Assembly (NCBI RefSeq): GCF_000730605.1
Contig: NZ_BBIS01000012.1
Location: 124,001 to 188,000 of the forward strand
Source of the DNA: Pseudomonas monteilii NBRC 103158 = DSM 14164
GTDB taxonomy: Bacteria; Pseudomonadota; Gammaproteobacteria; Pseudomonadales; Pseudomonadaceae
Direction: 5' to 3'
DNA: 64,000 nucleotides
The notes below the pieces were generated by a model, which was not told the DNA's origin, did no database searches, and saw nothing but the letters and a program-made list of their open reading frames with translations. Of this stretch, positions 36,246-45,932 are shown piece by piece. Within the stretch, counting starts at the first letter, position 1; each line of letters begins with the position of its first letter. A program made the translations under genes and the position numbers.

Positions 36246-37100
36246 ATGCGCTACTCACCCGAAGCTCTGGTTGCCTTTGTCGAAGCCGCATCGCTCGGTT
36301 CGTTCTCCGCTGCGGCGCGCAAACTGCGCAAAAGCCAGTCCACCGTCAGCATTGCCATTGCCAATTTCGAGGCGGATATCGGCTGCCCGCTGTTCGACCG
36401 GGGTGGCCGCCACCCCATGCTGAATGAGGCGGGCCGACAGGTGCTGAGCCATGTGGAGGCCATTCTTGATGCCAGCGCCCAGCTCGATGCCTTGGCGGTG
36501 CGGCTGGCGGAAAACGTGGAGCCGCTGGTGTCGGTGGTGATGTCGGACAGCTACAGCGTCACCTTCCAGGGCGCGGTAATGGCCCGCTTCGCCCAGCAGT
36601 ACCCGCATACCGAGCTGCGTTGCGGCCCGGCGGAGGACGCTGATGTGATCGACATGATCCAGCAGGGCCTGGCGCATGTCGGCATCCTTGCCACGCAACC
36701 CGGCTACCCCGCCGACGTTGCCGTTGCCCGCTTGCCCGAACAGGCGGAGTTTGGTGTGTACGTGGCCAGCGGGCACCCGCTGGCGGGCCTTGGGAAGGTG
36801 CAAACGCAATACCTCGAAAACGCGCGGCAGCTGTACATCAAGACCTACGCCCCCAGCCTGCATCACGGCCGTGGTCAGGCTTGGTCGGCACCGGATTACC
36901 TCACGTTGCTGGAGTTCGCCGTGCGCGGGTTTGGCTGGGCCGAGCTGCCCAGGGCGCTGGTGGCAAGGTTTGGCGCTGAGTTGGTGGAGTTGCAGATAGC
37001 GGGTTACCCGCGCCGTGTCGATATGGATGTGGCCTGGTCTAGCCGGCGGGCGTTGGGGCCGGCGGGGCAATGGCTGGTGCGGCAGATGCTGGAGCAGTAG
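36246..37100 (+). CDS. LysR family regulator, likely of the PACE efflux gene
   Basis: 284 aa from ATG 36246 (MRYSPEALVAFVEAASLGSF). Helix-turn-helix GSFSAAARKLRKSQSTVSIAIANFE, then a substrate-binding domain with an unusual charged start. The longer frame (22 extra codons) runs back through the divergent promoter and is unlikely. The divergent arrangement suggests it activates the pump in response to its substrate. Confidence 0.85.
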   Translation: MRYSPEALVAFVEAASLGSFSAAARKLRKSQSTVSIAIANFEADIGCPLFDRGGRHPMLNEAGRQVLSHVEAILDASAQLDALAVRLAENVEPLVSVVMSDSYSVTFQGAVMARFAQQYPHTELRCGPAEDADVIDMIQQGLAHVGILATQPGYPADVAVARLPEQAEFGVYVASGHPLAGLGKVQTQYLENARQLYIKTYAPSLHHGRGQAWSAPDYLTLLEFAVRGFGWAELPRALVARFGAELVELQIAGYPRRVDMDVAWSSRRALGPAGQWLVRQMLEQ

Positions 37101-37257
37101 GCTTCGTCTAATCAAACGGTGAGCGGGTAACACGAATTACTAACGCAGTCATGGGCTTAACAAGCTATAAATCAGTACGCCCCTATGATGACAATAGAGC
37201 CCCAACTCACAAACGCCCTCACGCTCATGAGACAAGCTCAAACCAAATAAGCAAGCA

Positions 37258-38304
37258 TTATGCACCCCGCCAATAAGCAAGCATTCCATTGAGGCTAGTT
37301 TTAACACGCCTTATTTGAGGACCCGTAAGTTTAAACCGACTATCTCCAAACGCTAATTTTAGGTCCTGCCCAATACGCAAAGCATCGATTGCGACTTGGC
37401 GAATCTCCCTAGAATCAGCCACACTCCGACCGAGCAGTTCGAAATTGTTTCCAGCATTAGCACGCACAAGTAAGTTGAACTCCTCGTCGTTTACATTTTT
37501 GCGAACTTTTCTCAACGCCCCCCATACCCTTCCCCCTGCTGATGCTGTCGGTGCAGGTAATCGCGCTTCAGGGCCGGCAGCACTCGTAGCGGGTACAGGC
37601 TGTGCTTGAGCAGCGTTTAATGTCAGAGTACGCTGCTGACCGACTTGCCCTGGGGTGGCAACCGGATTCAAATCCGGAACACCTTCCATTGCCTCTGCAA
37701 TCATGGTCGCGGGAGACGGTGACCTGCTTCTTCCACCTGCACCAATAACTTTCCATCCTTGACCCGCGTTCATTTCTTCCAATTGGCGAGTAAAGGGCGA
37801 AGGTGACCTACTTCCAACTGTGACAGGTGACCTCGATCTCGCTCTGAGCATATGCCCACTGGGGTCACTGAAATTAATCGGATCACCCGCACAATAGGCA
37901 TAACAGTTCAAACCACCCGCAGCAAATGGGCTGAGGCTGTCCGGGCTATGGAAGCGCATCAATACAGGGTTATAACCACGATAGCCATTACCCAGCAGAT
38001 AAAGATGACTCACCAGCAAGTGCCCATTGAATGCAGGGCGCTGAGCAGGAATATCATTTGGGCTATGTAAGCCATATGCATTGTAAGCAACCGACTCAGG
38101 TAGTGCCTGAGACTTGACTCGCAATACCGAATCCCCGCTGTCTGCAGCCAGTAATGCTGACCAGTTTGTTTCTTCCGTTACCCTGGTTTCTGCCAAAACA
38201 CCTGATTGCGCTCTCATGCAAACCACCGCAGCGCTGCCCGTCAAGGCTGTATGCACCCTATCCCGCTGTAAGAAAAAGCACGTGGTGTTCTTCGAGTCGT
38301 TCAT
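37258..38304 (-). CDS. Orphan RHS-core protein with variable C-terminus (putative polymorphic toxin)
   Basis: 348 aa. Residues about 1-150 end in an RHS-associated core: YLLGNGYRGYNPVLMRFHSPDSLSPF, then NCYAYCAGDPINFSDPSGH. After the PSGH boundary comes an unrecognised C-terminal region with three Ser-Arg-Pro patches (RSRSPV, SRSPSPF, SRSPSPA) and a basic end (VWGALRKVRKN ... RRVKTSLNGMLAYW). The base composition is clearly AT-richer than flanking genes. RHS C-termini are commonly toxins. No signal peptide, and no immunity-sized gene lies in the 157 bp downstream. Confidence 0.75.
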   Translation of the reverse strand: MNDSKNTTCFFLQRDRVHTALTGSAAVVCMRAQSGVLAETRVTEETNWSALLAADSGDSVLRVKSQALPESVAYNAYGLHSPNDIPAQRPAFNGHLLVSHLYLLGNGYRGYNPVLMRFHSPDSLSPFAAGGLNCYAYCAGDPINFSDPSGHMLRARSRSPVTVGSRSPSPFTRQLEEMNAGQGWKVIGAGGRSRSPSPATMIAEAMEGVPDLNPVATPGQVGQQRTLTLNAAQAQPVPATSAAGPEARLPAPTASAGGRVWGALRKVRKNVNDEEFNLLVRANAGNNFELLGRSVADSREIRQVAIDALRIGQDLKLAFGDSRFKLTGPQIRRVKTSLNGMLAYWRGA

Positions 38305-38532
38305 GCGCTGGCTCCAGTCTGTGAGGCTTTAATGCTTTCGTGCCAGGGCAATTTGAGCAACTGTTAAAAATGCCAGGGGGTAGTAGCTCTCCTTCGCGCC
38401 CCTTGTGCATCAGAACGCAAGATCCAGTACACCCAGCGACAAGCCTTCCCCCCACCCTCCCCCGTAGCCTGTCACCACGCGCCGCCCCGCTGCGGCACGC
38501 ACCCAAAGCACAAGAACAAACGTTGGTGACCT
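38305..38532. other. Spacer between the RHS gene and hyuB
   Basis: The divergent spacer holds the RHS ribosome site (GGAGCCAGCGC) at its left edge. No other conserved element was recognised. Confidence 0.4.
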
Positions 38533-40278
38533 ATGCAGACAGTTGATCCGATCACCCTTGCGGTTGTCCGGGGTGCGCTGGAAACAGCGCAACGCGAAAT
38601 GACCCTGACCCTGGAAAAGACCGGCCGGTCCAGTGTGTTCAACCTGGCCCACGACTATTCCAACTCGCTGTTCGACCACCTGCCGGAAATGATCCTGCAG
38701 GGCCAGGACATCCCCATTCACCTGGGCTCGCTGATCCCAGCCATGAAGTGCGTGGCCGAATTCTTTGGCGACGACATCGCCGAAGGCGATGTGATCTACC
38801 ACAACGACCCGGCCTACAAGGGCAGCCATATTCTCGACTGCTGCATGTACAAACCGGTGTACTACCAGGGCGAGCTGGTGTTCTGGACCGTGTGCAAGGG
38901 CCACCTGACCGACATCGGCGGCCCGGTGCCCGCCGGCTACAACCCCGATGCCAAGGAGATCTACGCCGAGGGCCTGCGCATTCCACCCGTCAAGCTGTGG
39001 GAAAAAGGCAAGCGCCGCGAAGACGTGATCAACTTCATGCTCACCAACATGCGCGCACGCCCCTACCAGGAAGGCGACCTCAATGCCCAGTACGGCGCCT
39101 GCAAAGTGGGCGAGCGGCACTTGCTGGAGCTGCTCGACAAGTACGGCGTGGCCCAGGTGCGTGCCTGCATCGCCGAGCTGAAGAACATGGCCGACCGGCA
39201 CATGCGCGCGCTGTTGCGCGACGTGCCGGACGGTGATTACAGCGGCACCGCCGTGCTCGAAGATGCCGGCCACGGCCTGGGCGAGCTGGCCATCACCGCC
39301 CATGTGCAGATCCGCGGTGACCAGGCCCATGTGCGCATCGACAGCCCGCCACAAGTGCCCTACTTCATCAACTCCTACGAGGGCAACTCGGTGTCAGGCG
39401 TGTACCTGGGGCTGATGATGTTCGCTCAGGTAGCGCCGCCCTACAACGAAGGCCTGTACCGCTGCGTCACGGTCGATGTCGGGCCCAAGGGTACCCTGTG
39501 CAACGCCGAAGAACCGGCGCCCCACGTCAACTGCACCACCACGCCGATGGAAACCCTGGCCGATGCCGTGCGTACTGCGCTGGAGCAAGCCTCGCCACAA
39601 CGGGTTACGGCCTCCTGGGGGCATACCAGCGGTATCAACATCGCCGGCCATGACCCGCGCAACGGCAACAGCGAGTACGTGACCATGGTGCTGGCCTCGA
39701 TCATTGCCGGTGCCGGTGCCAACAAGGTGATGGATGGCTGGCACGCGTGCGGCCCGCTGTGCTGTTTCGGCGCGCTGATGAGTGGCGACATCGAGCTGCT
39801 GGAACATGCCTACCCGGTGCTCATCCACCGTTACAGCCTGATGGCCGACAGTGGCGGCGCTGGCGAGTTTCGCGGTGGTTCGGGCACCCGGCTGGAGATC
39901 GAGCCGCTGGACCACGCCATGACCGTGGTCGGCTTCGGCGAAGGCCGGCAACTGCCCACCGCCGGTGCCGCCGGGGCACGCAATGCGTTGCTGGAGCCCA
40001 AGCTGGGCCGGCTGATCCACCGCCACGCCGATGGCAGCGAAGACCACTACACGCAAAACCCGATGCTCACCCTGCAGCCCGGCGAGCGAATCATCAACAT
40101 CAACCCCGGTGGCGGTGGCTACGGCGACCCGCTTCGCCGACCGATTGCCGCAGTCCTGCAAGACCTGCGCAACGGCCTGGTCTCGCCCCAGGGCGCAGCC
40201 CTGGAATACGGAGTGGTCGTCGATGCCGATGGCCAGCTGGATGAACCCGCAACCCGCCTTGCCCGCGCCCCGCACTGA
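38533..40278 (+). CDS. hyuB: Hydantoinase B/oxoprolinase family subunit
   Basis: 581 aa. Family blocks are visible: VRGALETAQREMTLTLEKTGRS, EGDVIYHNDPAYKGSHI, SHI-adjacent DIGGPVPAGYNPDAKEIYAEG and the C-terminal NPGGGGYGDPLRR. With HyuA it forms an ATP-dependent hydantoinase, oxoprolinase or N-methylhydantoinase/acetone-carboxylase-type enzyme. The order B then A, separated by 13 nt, supports one complex. The true substrate cannot be read from sequence. Confidence 0.88.
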   Translation: MQTVDPITLAVVRGALETAQREMTLTLEKTGRSSVFNLAHDYSNSLFDHLPEMILQGQDIPIHLGSLIPAMKCVAEFFGDDIAEGDVIYHNDPAYKGSHILDCCMYKPVYYQGELVFWTVCKGHLTDIGGPVPAGYNPDAKEIYAEGLRIPPVKLWEKGKRREDVINFMLTNMRARPYQEGDLNAQYGACKVGERHLLELLDKYGVAQVRACIAELKNMADRHMRALLRDVPDGDYSGTAVLEDAGHGLGELAITAHVQIRGDQAHVRIDSPPQVPYFINSYEGNSVSGVYLGLMMFAQVAPPYNEGLYRCVTVDVGPKGTLCNAEEPAPHVNCTTTPMETLADAVRTALEQASPQRVTASWGHTSGINIAGHDPRNGNSEYVTMVLASIIAGAGANKVMDGWHACGPLCCFGALMSGDIELLEHAYPVLIHRYSLMADSGGAGEFRGGSGTRLEIEPLDHAMTVVGFGEGRQLPTAGAAGARNALLEPKLGRLIHRHADGSEDHYTQNPMLTLQPGERIININPGGGGYGDPLRRPIAAVLQDLRNGLVSPQGAALEYGVVVDADGQLDEPATRLARAPH

Positions 40279-40291
40279 CCGGAGACCCATC

Positions 40292-42376
40292 ATGCGCAAC
40301 CAATATCGCCTGGGCATCGACGCCGGCGGCACCTTCACCGATTTCATCCTGGCCGACCGCGACGGCGGCGTGCAGCTGTTCAAGGCCCCGTCCACGCCGC
40401 AGGACGGCACCCTGGCCATTCGTGCCGGGCTGGCGCAGATCGCCGACGCCACCGGCCGCACCCCGGCCGAGCTGATCGCCAACTGTGACCTGTGCATCAA
40501 CGGCACCACCGTAGCGCTCAACGCGCTGATCGAGCGTACCGGGGTCAAGGTGGGCCTGCTGTGCACCGAGGGCCACGAAGACAGCCTGGAAATCCGCCTG
40601 GGGCACAAGGAAGAAGGCCACCGCTACGACGCCCACTACCCGCCAGCGCACATGCTCGCCCCCCGCCACCTGCGCCGTCCGATTGGTGGCCGCATCCTCG
40701 GCGATGGCCGTGAATACAGCCCGCTGGACGAACGCGCCATCCACGCCGCCATCGACTACTTCCGCGCCGAAGGCGTAGAGGCCGTGGCCATTTCCTTCCT
40801 GTGGTCGGTGCGCAACCCCAGCCACGAGCAGCGTGCCGCCGAGCTGGTGCGGGCAGCCCTGCCCGGGGTATTCGTCTGCACAGGCTGCGAGGTGTTTCCG
40901 CAGATTCGCGAGTACACCCGCACCTCCACCACGGTGGTCAACGCCTACCTCAGCCCGGTGATGGCGCGCTATGTGGCGCGCATCGACAGCCTGTTCCACG
41001 AGCTTGGCGTGCAACAACCGGTGCGTTACTTCCAGTCCAACGGTGGCCTGGCGCCCGGGCACCTGATGCGTGAGCGCGCGGTCAATGCCATCAACTCCGG
41101 CCCCGCCTCGGCGCCCCAGGCCGGGCTGGCGGTGGCACGGCCGTTCGGTATCGACAACGTCATTACCGTGGACATGGGGGGCACTTCGTTCGACATCACC
41201 CTGACCAACGCCGGGCGCACCAACTTCAGCAAGGATGTGGACTTCCTGCGCCAGCGCATTGGCGTGCCGATGATCCAGGTTGAGACGCTGGGTGCTGGCG
41301 GCGGCTCCATCGCCCACCTGGACGAGTTCGGTATGCTGCAGGTCGGCCCGCGCAGCGCCGGTGCCATGCCGGGGCCCGTGTGCTACGGCAAAGGCGGCAG
41401 TGAGCCCACGGTAACCGACGCCAACCTGGCGCTGGGTTACCTCCCGGATGGTGCATTGTTGGGCGGCAGCATCCGCCTGAACCGCCAGGCCGCGCTGGAT
41501 GCCATTCGCAGCAAGATCGCCGAGCCACTGGGCATCAGCGTGGAGCGGGCGGCGTTCGGCATCACCACATTAGTCAACCTGAACATGGTCAACGGTATTC
41601 GCCGCGTGTCCATCGAACGCGGCCATGACCCGCGCGACTTCGCCCTGATTGGCGCAGGCGGTGCGGCGGGCATGCACGTGGTGCGCCTGGCCGAGGAAAT
41701 CGGCATGCAGACCGTGCTGATCCCCAAGGTGGCCTCGGGCTTGTGTGCGTTCGGCCAGATCCTGTCCGATGTACGTTACGACCAGCTCACCAGCCTGTCG
41801 ATGCGCCTGGACGCCGGGCACGTGAACCTGGAGCAGCTCAACCAGGCCCTGGCCGAACTGCGCCAGCAAGGCCTGGCCAACTTGCGCGAAGACGGCTTTG
41901 GCGACCAGGCCAGCAGTTGCCACTACACCCTGGAAATGCGCTACCAGGGGCAGATTCATGAATGCAGCGTGGAGCTGGCGCAGCATGACCTGGATGAAGC
42001 AGGCCTGGCCGCGCTGATCAGCCGATTCCACAGCCGCCACCAGACCCTGTACTCGTACAGCGAACCCGACAGCCCGGTAGAACTGGTGAACCTGGAGTGC
42101 TCGGTGATCGGCCACCTGCCACGCCCACCGCAACCTGAGTTGCAGGGCCCGGCCGAACCGCCGGCAGCTACCCCGCAAAGCGTCCGGCCGATGCTGTTCA
42201 GCGCCGACGGCGCGTGGCAACCCACGCCCGTGTTCAACGGCAATCGCCTATTGCCGGGGCAGACCGTGCAGGGGCCCTGCGTGATCGAGGAAGACACCAC
42301 CAACATCGTCTTGCCGCCGGGCTGGCAGGCGCGCCTTGAGCCTTCGGCCACCTACCGGGTGACACGCGGGGCTTGA
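40292..42376 (+). CDS. hyuA: Hydantoinase A/oxoprolinase family subunit
   Basis: 694 aa from ATG 40292 (MRNQYRLGIDAGGTFTDF) with GGAG upstream. It has an actin-like ATPase start GIDAGGTFTD, DMGGTSFDI in the central Hydantoinase_A domain, and GAGGGSIAHLDEFGMLQVGPRSAG. It probably supplies ATP-dependent ring activation for HyuB. An AraC regulator gene follows downstream on the same strand. Confidence 0.9.
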   Translation: MRNQYRLGIDAGGTFTDFILADRDGGVQLFKAPSTPQDGTLAIRAGLAQIADATGRTPAELIANCDLCINGTTVALNALIERTGVKVGLLCTEGHEDSLEIRLGHKEEGHRYDAHYPPAHMLAPRHLRRPIGGRILGDGREYSPLDERAIHAAIDYFRAEGVEAVAISFLWSVRNPSHEQRAAELVRAALPGVFVCTGCEVFPQIREYTRTSTTVVNAYLSPVMARYVARIDSLFHELGVQQPVRYFQSNGGLAPGHLMRERAVNAINSGPASAPQAGLAVARPFGIDNVITVDMGGTSFDITLTNAGRTNFSKDVDFLRQRIGVPMIQVETLGAGGGSIAHLDEFGMLQVGPRSAGAMPGPVCYGKGGSEPTVTDANLALGYLPDGALLGGSIRLNRQAALDAIRSKIAEPLGISVERAAFGITTLVNLNMVNGIRRVSIERGHDPRDFALIGAGGAAGMHVVRLAEEIGMQTVLIPKVASGLCAFGQILSDVRYDQLTSLSMRLDAGHVNLEQLNQALAELRQQGLANLREDGFGDQASSCHYTLEMRYQGQIHECSVELAQHDLDEAGLAALISRFHSRHQTLYSYSEPDSPVELVNLECSVIGHLPRPPQPELQGPAEPPAATPQSVRPMLFSADGAWQPTPVFNGNRLLPGQTVQGPCVIEEDTTNIVLPPGWQARLEPSATYRVTRGA

Positions 42377-42410
42377 TCAAACGGTCGGCGTGCGCCGATC
42401 ATGGGCCTGA

Positions 42411-42454
42411 AAGCCGCCTGGCAGCCTTGCGCTGCCGGGCGGTTTGCACAATAA
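42411..42454 (+). terminator. Hairpin after hyuA
   Basis: AAGCCGCCTGGCAGC and GCTGCCGGGCGGTTT pair around CTTGC with two imperfect positions. It lies 35 nt after the hyuA stop and is likely a terminator or attenuator before the AraC gene. Confidence 0.5.
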
Positions 42455-42524
42455 CAAGAGCTGCTTGAGTAGCTTGCCTGCAGTTCCTTTTTTCAATGCT
42501 GCCCTCTTTGAAAAAGGACCCACC

Positions 42525-43481
42525 ATGCCCACAGAACTCTCGACCCACGGCTGGGCTCAGCCGGAGCGCCAGGCGCGCTGGGCCGAAGCCATCAGTGACA
42601 CCTATTTCCCATTGAGCCTGCAGTTTGCCGCCGAACAGCCGTTCAATGGCCACCTGCAGCGCTGGAGCACGCCCAGCACGCCGCTCAGCCTGTCGCGCCT
42701 GCGCTCCAGCCCGCTGGGCTACTCGCGCAGCAAGGCGCACATCGGCCAGGACCATGAAGCGTTCTACCTGGTGACCGTGCCGCACAGCAGCGAGGTGTAC
42801 TTCGAACAGGACGGTCACCCGATCAGTTGTCGCCCGGGTGGTTTCATCGTCGAGCGCGGCGACGCCCCCTACCGCTTCCATTACGGTACACAGAACGACC
42901 TGTGGGTGCTCAAACTGCCTGAGCAGGCTCTCAAAGCCAACTTGCTGGGGCACAAACGCTATACCCGGCATTGCTTCGATGCCAGCCAAGGCCTGGGGCG
43001 CATCTTCGTCGAACAACTGGACCTGTGCGCCCGCCATTTCGATGCCAGCCCCGTGGCTGCCCGACATTTGCTGCTGGAGCAGGCCTCGGCCACCCTGTTG
43101 CTGGCCCTGCAACAGGACGAACGCGTACTGGGCAGTGAAGGCAGCAACCTCAGCACGCTGCACCTGACACGGGTGGAGCAGTACGTGCTGCAACATCTGG
43201 GCGACCCCGAACTCACGCCACGAACCATCGCCAGCGCCTGCGGGCTGTCGTTGCGTTACCTGCACAAGCTGTTCGCGATCACGCCCTATACCCTTGGCGA
43301 GTGGGTGCGCCTGCAACGCCTGGAGGCTGTGCACCGGCAACTGCGCGACCCGTATTGCCACCTGACCATTGGCGAACTGGCGTTTCGCTGGGGCTTTGCC
43401 GATCAGGCACAGTTCACCCGCGCGTTTCGCCAGCAATATGGGTGCACGGCACGGGAGGTCAGGGCTGCGCGTACGCACTGA
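42525..43481 (+). CDS. AraC family transcriptional regulator (AraC_binding_2 type)
   Basis: 318 aa from ATG 42525 (MPTELSTHGWAQ), with AAAAAGGACC upstream. The N-terminal cupin-like effector domain contains HPISCRPGGFIVERGDAPYRF. The C-terminal double helix-turn-helix includes TIASACGLSLRYLHKLFAIT and LTIGELAFRWGFADQAQFTRAFRQQYG. It probably controls hyuBA, which lie just upstream on the same strand; the target is inference. Confidence 0.87.
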   Translation: MPTELSTHGWAQPERQARWAEAISDTYFPLSLQFAAEQPFNGHLQRWSTPSTPLSLSRLRSSPLGYSRSKAHIGQDHEAFYLVTVPHSSEVYFEQDGHPISCRPGGFIVERGDAPYRFHYGTQNDLWVLKLPEQALKANLLGHKRYTRHCFDASQGLGRIFVEQLDLCARHFDASPVAARHLLLEQASATLLLALQQDERVLGSEGSNLSTLHLTRVEQYVLQHLGDPELTPRTIASACGLSLRYLHKLFAITPYTLGEWVRLQRLEAVHRQLRDPYCHLTIGELAFRWGFADQAQFTRAFRQQYGCTAREVRAARTH

Positions 43482-43514
43482 ACGGTGCAAACGGCGATCA
43501 CTGCGCGACCGGGA

Positions 43515-44408
43515 TCAGTCTTCGGCCGCCACGTCCACCACCTGCCAACTGTCATCCGGATCGAAGCGTTTCATCGCCTTGGCCAGCCTGTCGCCCTGTG
43601 GCCCGAGGTCTTTTTCGAACACCTGGCCGTCATGGCTGATCATGAAGCTCATCACACCGGTATCGTCGTACCTGGCCGGCCAGGCGACCATGGCGAAACC
43701 ACGGCTCATCTGGTTGCCTATCAGGTAGCTGTAGGCGCCGCCAGGGGCGGAGGGGCCTTGTGCATCGAGGATGCGGAAGTGGTAGCCGTACCAGTCATCA
43801 CCGACCACATCCTGGCCGAACAACGGGCCCAACGGGCTTACCTCGCCGTCGCCATCCTCGTCCCAGTACAGCCCGTCATGTTTGCCGGGCTCGCTGAAGA
43901 TTTTCCGCGCGTACTCCAGCGCACCGTTACCGTTGTGGTCCTCGGTGGCGTAGTCCATTTGCGCGTCGTGATAAGCCAGCAACGACTGCAACACCCCCAG
44001 TTCGTTGCGGCCGATGCGCCGGGCGCGGATTTCGGCGCTGCCGGCCTTGAGGTCGAACCGCCAACCCTGGCTGCTTTTGGTCAAAGGAATGGGCAAGGTC
44101 CAGTGATCACTGCCCACCGCCAGAATGGCCTTGCCCTCGCCCGTCATGTCGATGGTGTGCTGCGCACGGTACTGCGCCAGGAAGGTGTCCACGTCGCTAC
44201 GTTGCACACCGCCGCGCGGTATGTACATACGCCAGTCATCGCCCAGCAATTGGGCCAGGCGGGCTTCATCCGGTTTCTCCGCGCCCAATGCCGTAACGAA
44301 GGACTCCACAGCCTTCTCCGGCGTTGGAAAGGTTTCTTGAGCAGCCGCCAGGCAGGACCAGGCCAGGCTCACAATGAACAGGAACCCTGCAAATGCTGGA
44401 CGGTTCAT
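43515..44408 (-). CDS. DUF2950 domain secreted protein
   Basis: 297 aa with an N-terminal signal peptide (cut near AAA-QETFPTPE). The conserved block DGLYWDEDGDGEVSPLGP and the region PSAPGGAYSYLIGNQMSRGFAMVAWPARY are typical of DUF2950. The function is not established. It overlaps the DUF3300 gene by 4 bp; the two families are repeatedly found together, so a joint envelope role is likely. Confidence 0.88.
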   Translation of the reverse strand: MNRPAFAGFLFIVSLAWSCLAAAQETFPTPEKAVESFVTALGAEKPDEARLAQLLGDDWRMYIPRGGVQRSDVDTFLAQYRAQHTIDMTGEGKAILAVGSDHWTLPIPLTKSSQGWRFDLKAGSAEIRARRIGRNELGVLQSLLAYHDAQMDYATEDHNGNGALEYARKIFSEPGKHDGLYWDEDGDGEVSPLGPLFGQDVVGDDWYGYHFRILDAQGPSAPGGAYSYLIGNQMSRGFAMVAWPARYDDTGVMSFMISHDGQVFEKDLGPQGDRLAKAMKRFDPDDSWQVVDVAAED

Positions 44409-45784
44409 CGACGGCCACCTCCGCCGCGACGCATGGGCGCACTGGGTCGGGAGATCGGGTGTCCGGCGGCACGTGAGGTGTTCGGGCGCTGAGCGAAGGA
44501 CTGGCTGGTGCGACCACGGTTAGCCTGCAGGTTGGTACGCGAAGGCGAGCGTACGCCGTCAAACGCATTGTTACGTGCCCGGCCGGCGGTATTGGCGGGT
44601 CGGTTCTGGGCCACTTGCCGGCCTTGGGCTGTGCGAGGTTCCTGCCGACGCTCGGCGACCCTCGGGTTGTCGGCACGCGATTGCATACGGTTACCCACCG
44701 CGTTGCCCGTCTGCGCCTCGCGCATTTGCTGACGCGCCTGGCGATTGCTGGTGGCGGGCCGTTCGATACCGGCCCGGTCCATCGAGGCCCTGGCCTTGTC
44801 CCGTGCCTGGGCACGCTGTACGTCGTCGCCACGGAAGGCCGTGCGCTGGGTGGCGCCGTCCAGCTGGCGGCCATACTGCTGACGGCTGCGGGCATCACGG
44901 TAAGGCACGCCATCGCGGTTGGCCGCGTTGTGCTGCCATTTGTTCTGGTTGTTGGTGATGCGGTTGTTGGCGTTGATGTTGTTGTAACGGTTGACGTCGA
45001 TATCGATGTCATTGTTGCCCCAGTCACAGTCACCCCAGAGCGAAGCCACAATTGCCACGCCGGTACCGAAGGCCAGGCCCGCCACCAACGCGGAGCCGGG
45101 GTAGTACATCGGCGGTGGCGGGTAGTACACCGGCGGCGAGGCCGGATAGGCCCAGGTGCCATACACCGTGGTCGGGTTGTAGCTGGGCACGTACACCACC
45201 TGCGGGTCGGCCGGCTGGATGACGATGGTGGACGGCGCGCTGCTGGCCGCCTGTGTCGACGGGGCGGCCTGCACGGTCACGTTCTGGTACTGGTTGCTTT
45301 GCAGGTTGCCGGCAGCCTGTGCCTGGTGTCGCAAGCGCTGCACGGCGCCCATGACATCGTCGGGCTGCGCCAGGAAGGCGTCACCCAGGCGCTGCACCCA
45401 CACCGGGTCCTGGCCGAGGGTCGCCAGCAGCTGCGGGAAAGCCACCAGCGCTTGCACACTCGGGTCCCAGGGCTGCTTCGCCACTTGTTTGACCGCGTCG
45501 TCACCCGAGGCTTTGGGGTTGGCCTTGGACCAGGTCACGGCTTCACTCACCTGCCCTGGGTAAGTGGCCGCCATCAATACCTGGGCCAGCAGCGCATCGG
45601 GGTACAAGGCAACCGGCGCCAGCATCTGGTCCAGTTGCTCCTGGGTGAACACCGGGTCCTTGGCCGTGACCGTGTCAGCTTGCGGGGCTGGGTCAGGCGC
45701 GGGTACGTCTTGCGCCAGCGCCGGGCCGGTTGCCGCGAGCAGGCACAGAAGCACCGACAGCAAAGCAAACAATGGCATACGCAT
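44405..45784 (-). CDS. DUF3300 domain secreted protein
   Basis: 459 aa from ATG 45784 (MRMPLFALLSVLLCLL). After the signal peptide, a DUF3300 domain (about residues 40-240) contains QLDQMLAPVALYPDALLAQVLMAATYPGQV and VVYVPSYNPTTVYGTWAYP. The remainder is a low-complexity Arg/Gln/Asn-rich tail with a basic end. A hydrophobic segment near PGSALVAGLAFGTGVAI could enter a membrane. It is co-transcribed with the DUF2950 gene. Function unknown. Confidence 0.87.
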   Translation of the reverse strand: MRMPLFALLSVLLCLLAATGPALAQDVPAPDPAPQADTVTAKDPVFTQEQLDQMLAPVALYPDALLAQVLMAATYPGQVSEAVTWSKANPKASGDDAVKQVAKQPWDPSVQALVAFPQLLATLGQDPVWVQRLGDAFLAQPDDVMGAVQRLRHQAQAAGNLQSNQYQNVTVQAAPSTQAASSAPSTIVIQPADPQVVYVPSYNPTTVYGTWAYPASPPVYYPPPPMYYPGSALVAGLAFGTGVAIVASLWGDCDWGNNDIDIDVNRYNNINANNRITNNQNKWQHNAANRDGVPYRDARSRQQYGRQLDGATQRTAFRGDDVQRAQARDKARASMDRAGIERPATSNRQARQQMREAQTGNAVGNRMQSRADNPRVAERRQEPRTAQGRQVAQNRPANTAGRARNNAFDGVRSPSRTNLQANRGRTSQSFAQRPNTSRAAGHPISRPSAPMRRGGGGRR

Positions 45785-45932
45785 CGCTTTTCCCCATGAG
45801 GTCAGACCGCGTGGGTTAAGGGTAGCAATGACGATGCTTTTGACCAGAAGTGGCGCGCAAACTTTTCGCACTCCAAGGAGGATGAGCTGCTACTTCTGGC
45901 TCTATAGCACAACCTGGGCGGTGAGGGGCTGC

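Noticed and set aside
39394..41317. Two 400-codon minus-strand frames opposite hyuB and hyuA
   Set aside because: Antisense shadows of high-GC coding sequence; no domain and no operon logic.
44615..45799. 394-codon plus-strand frame opposite DUF3300
   Set aside because: Low-complexity His/Arg/Val product created by the repetitive DUF3300 codons.
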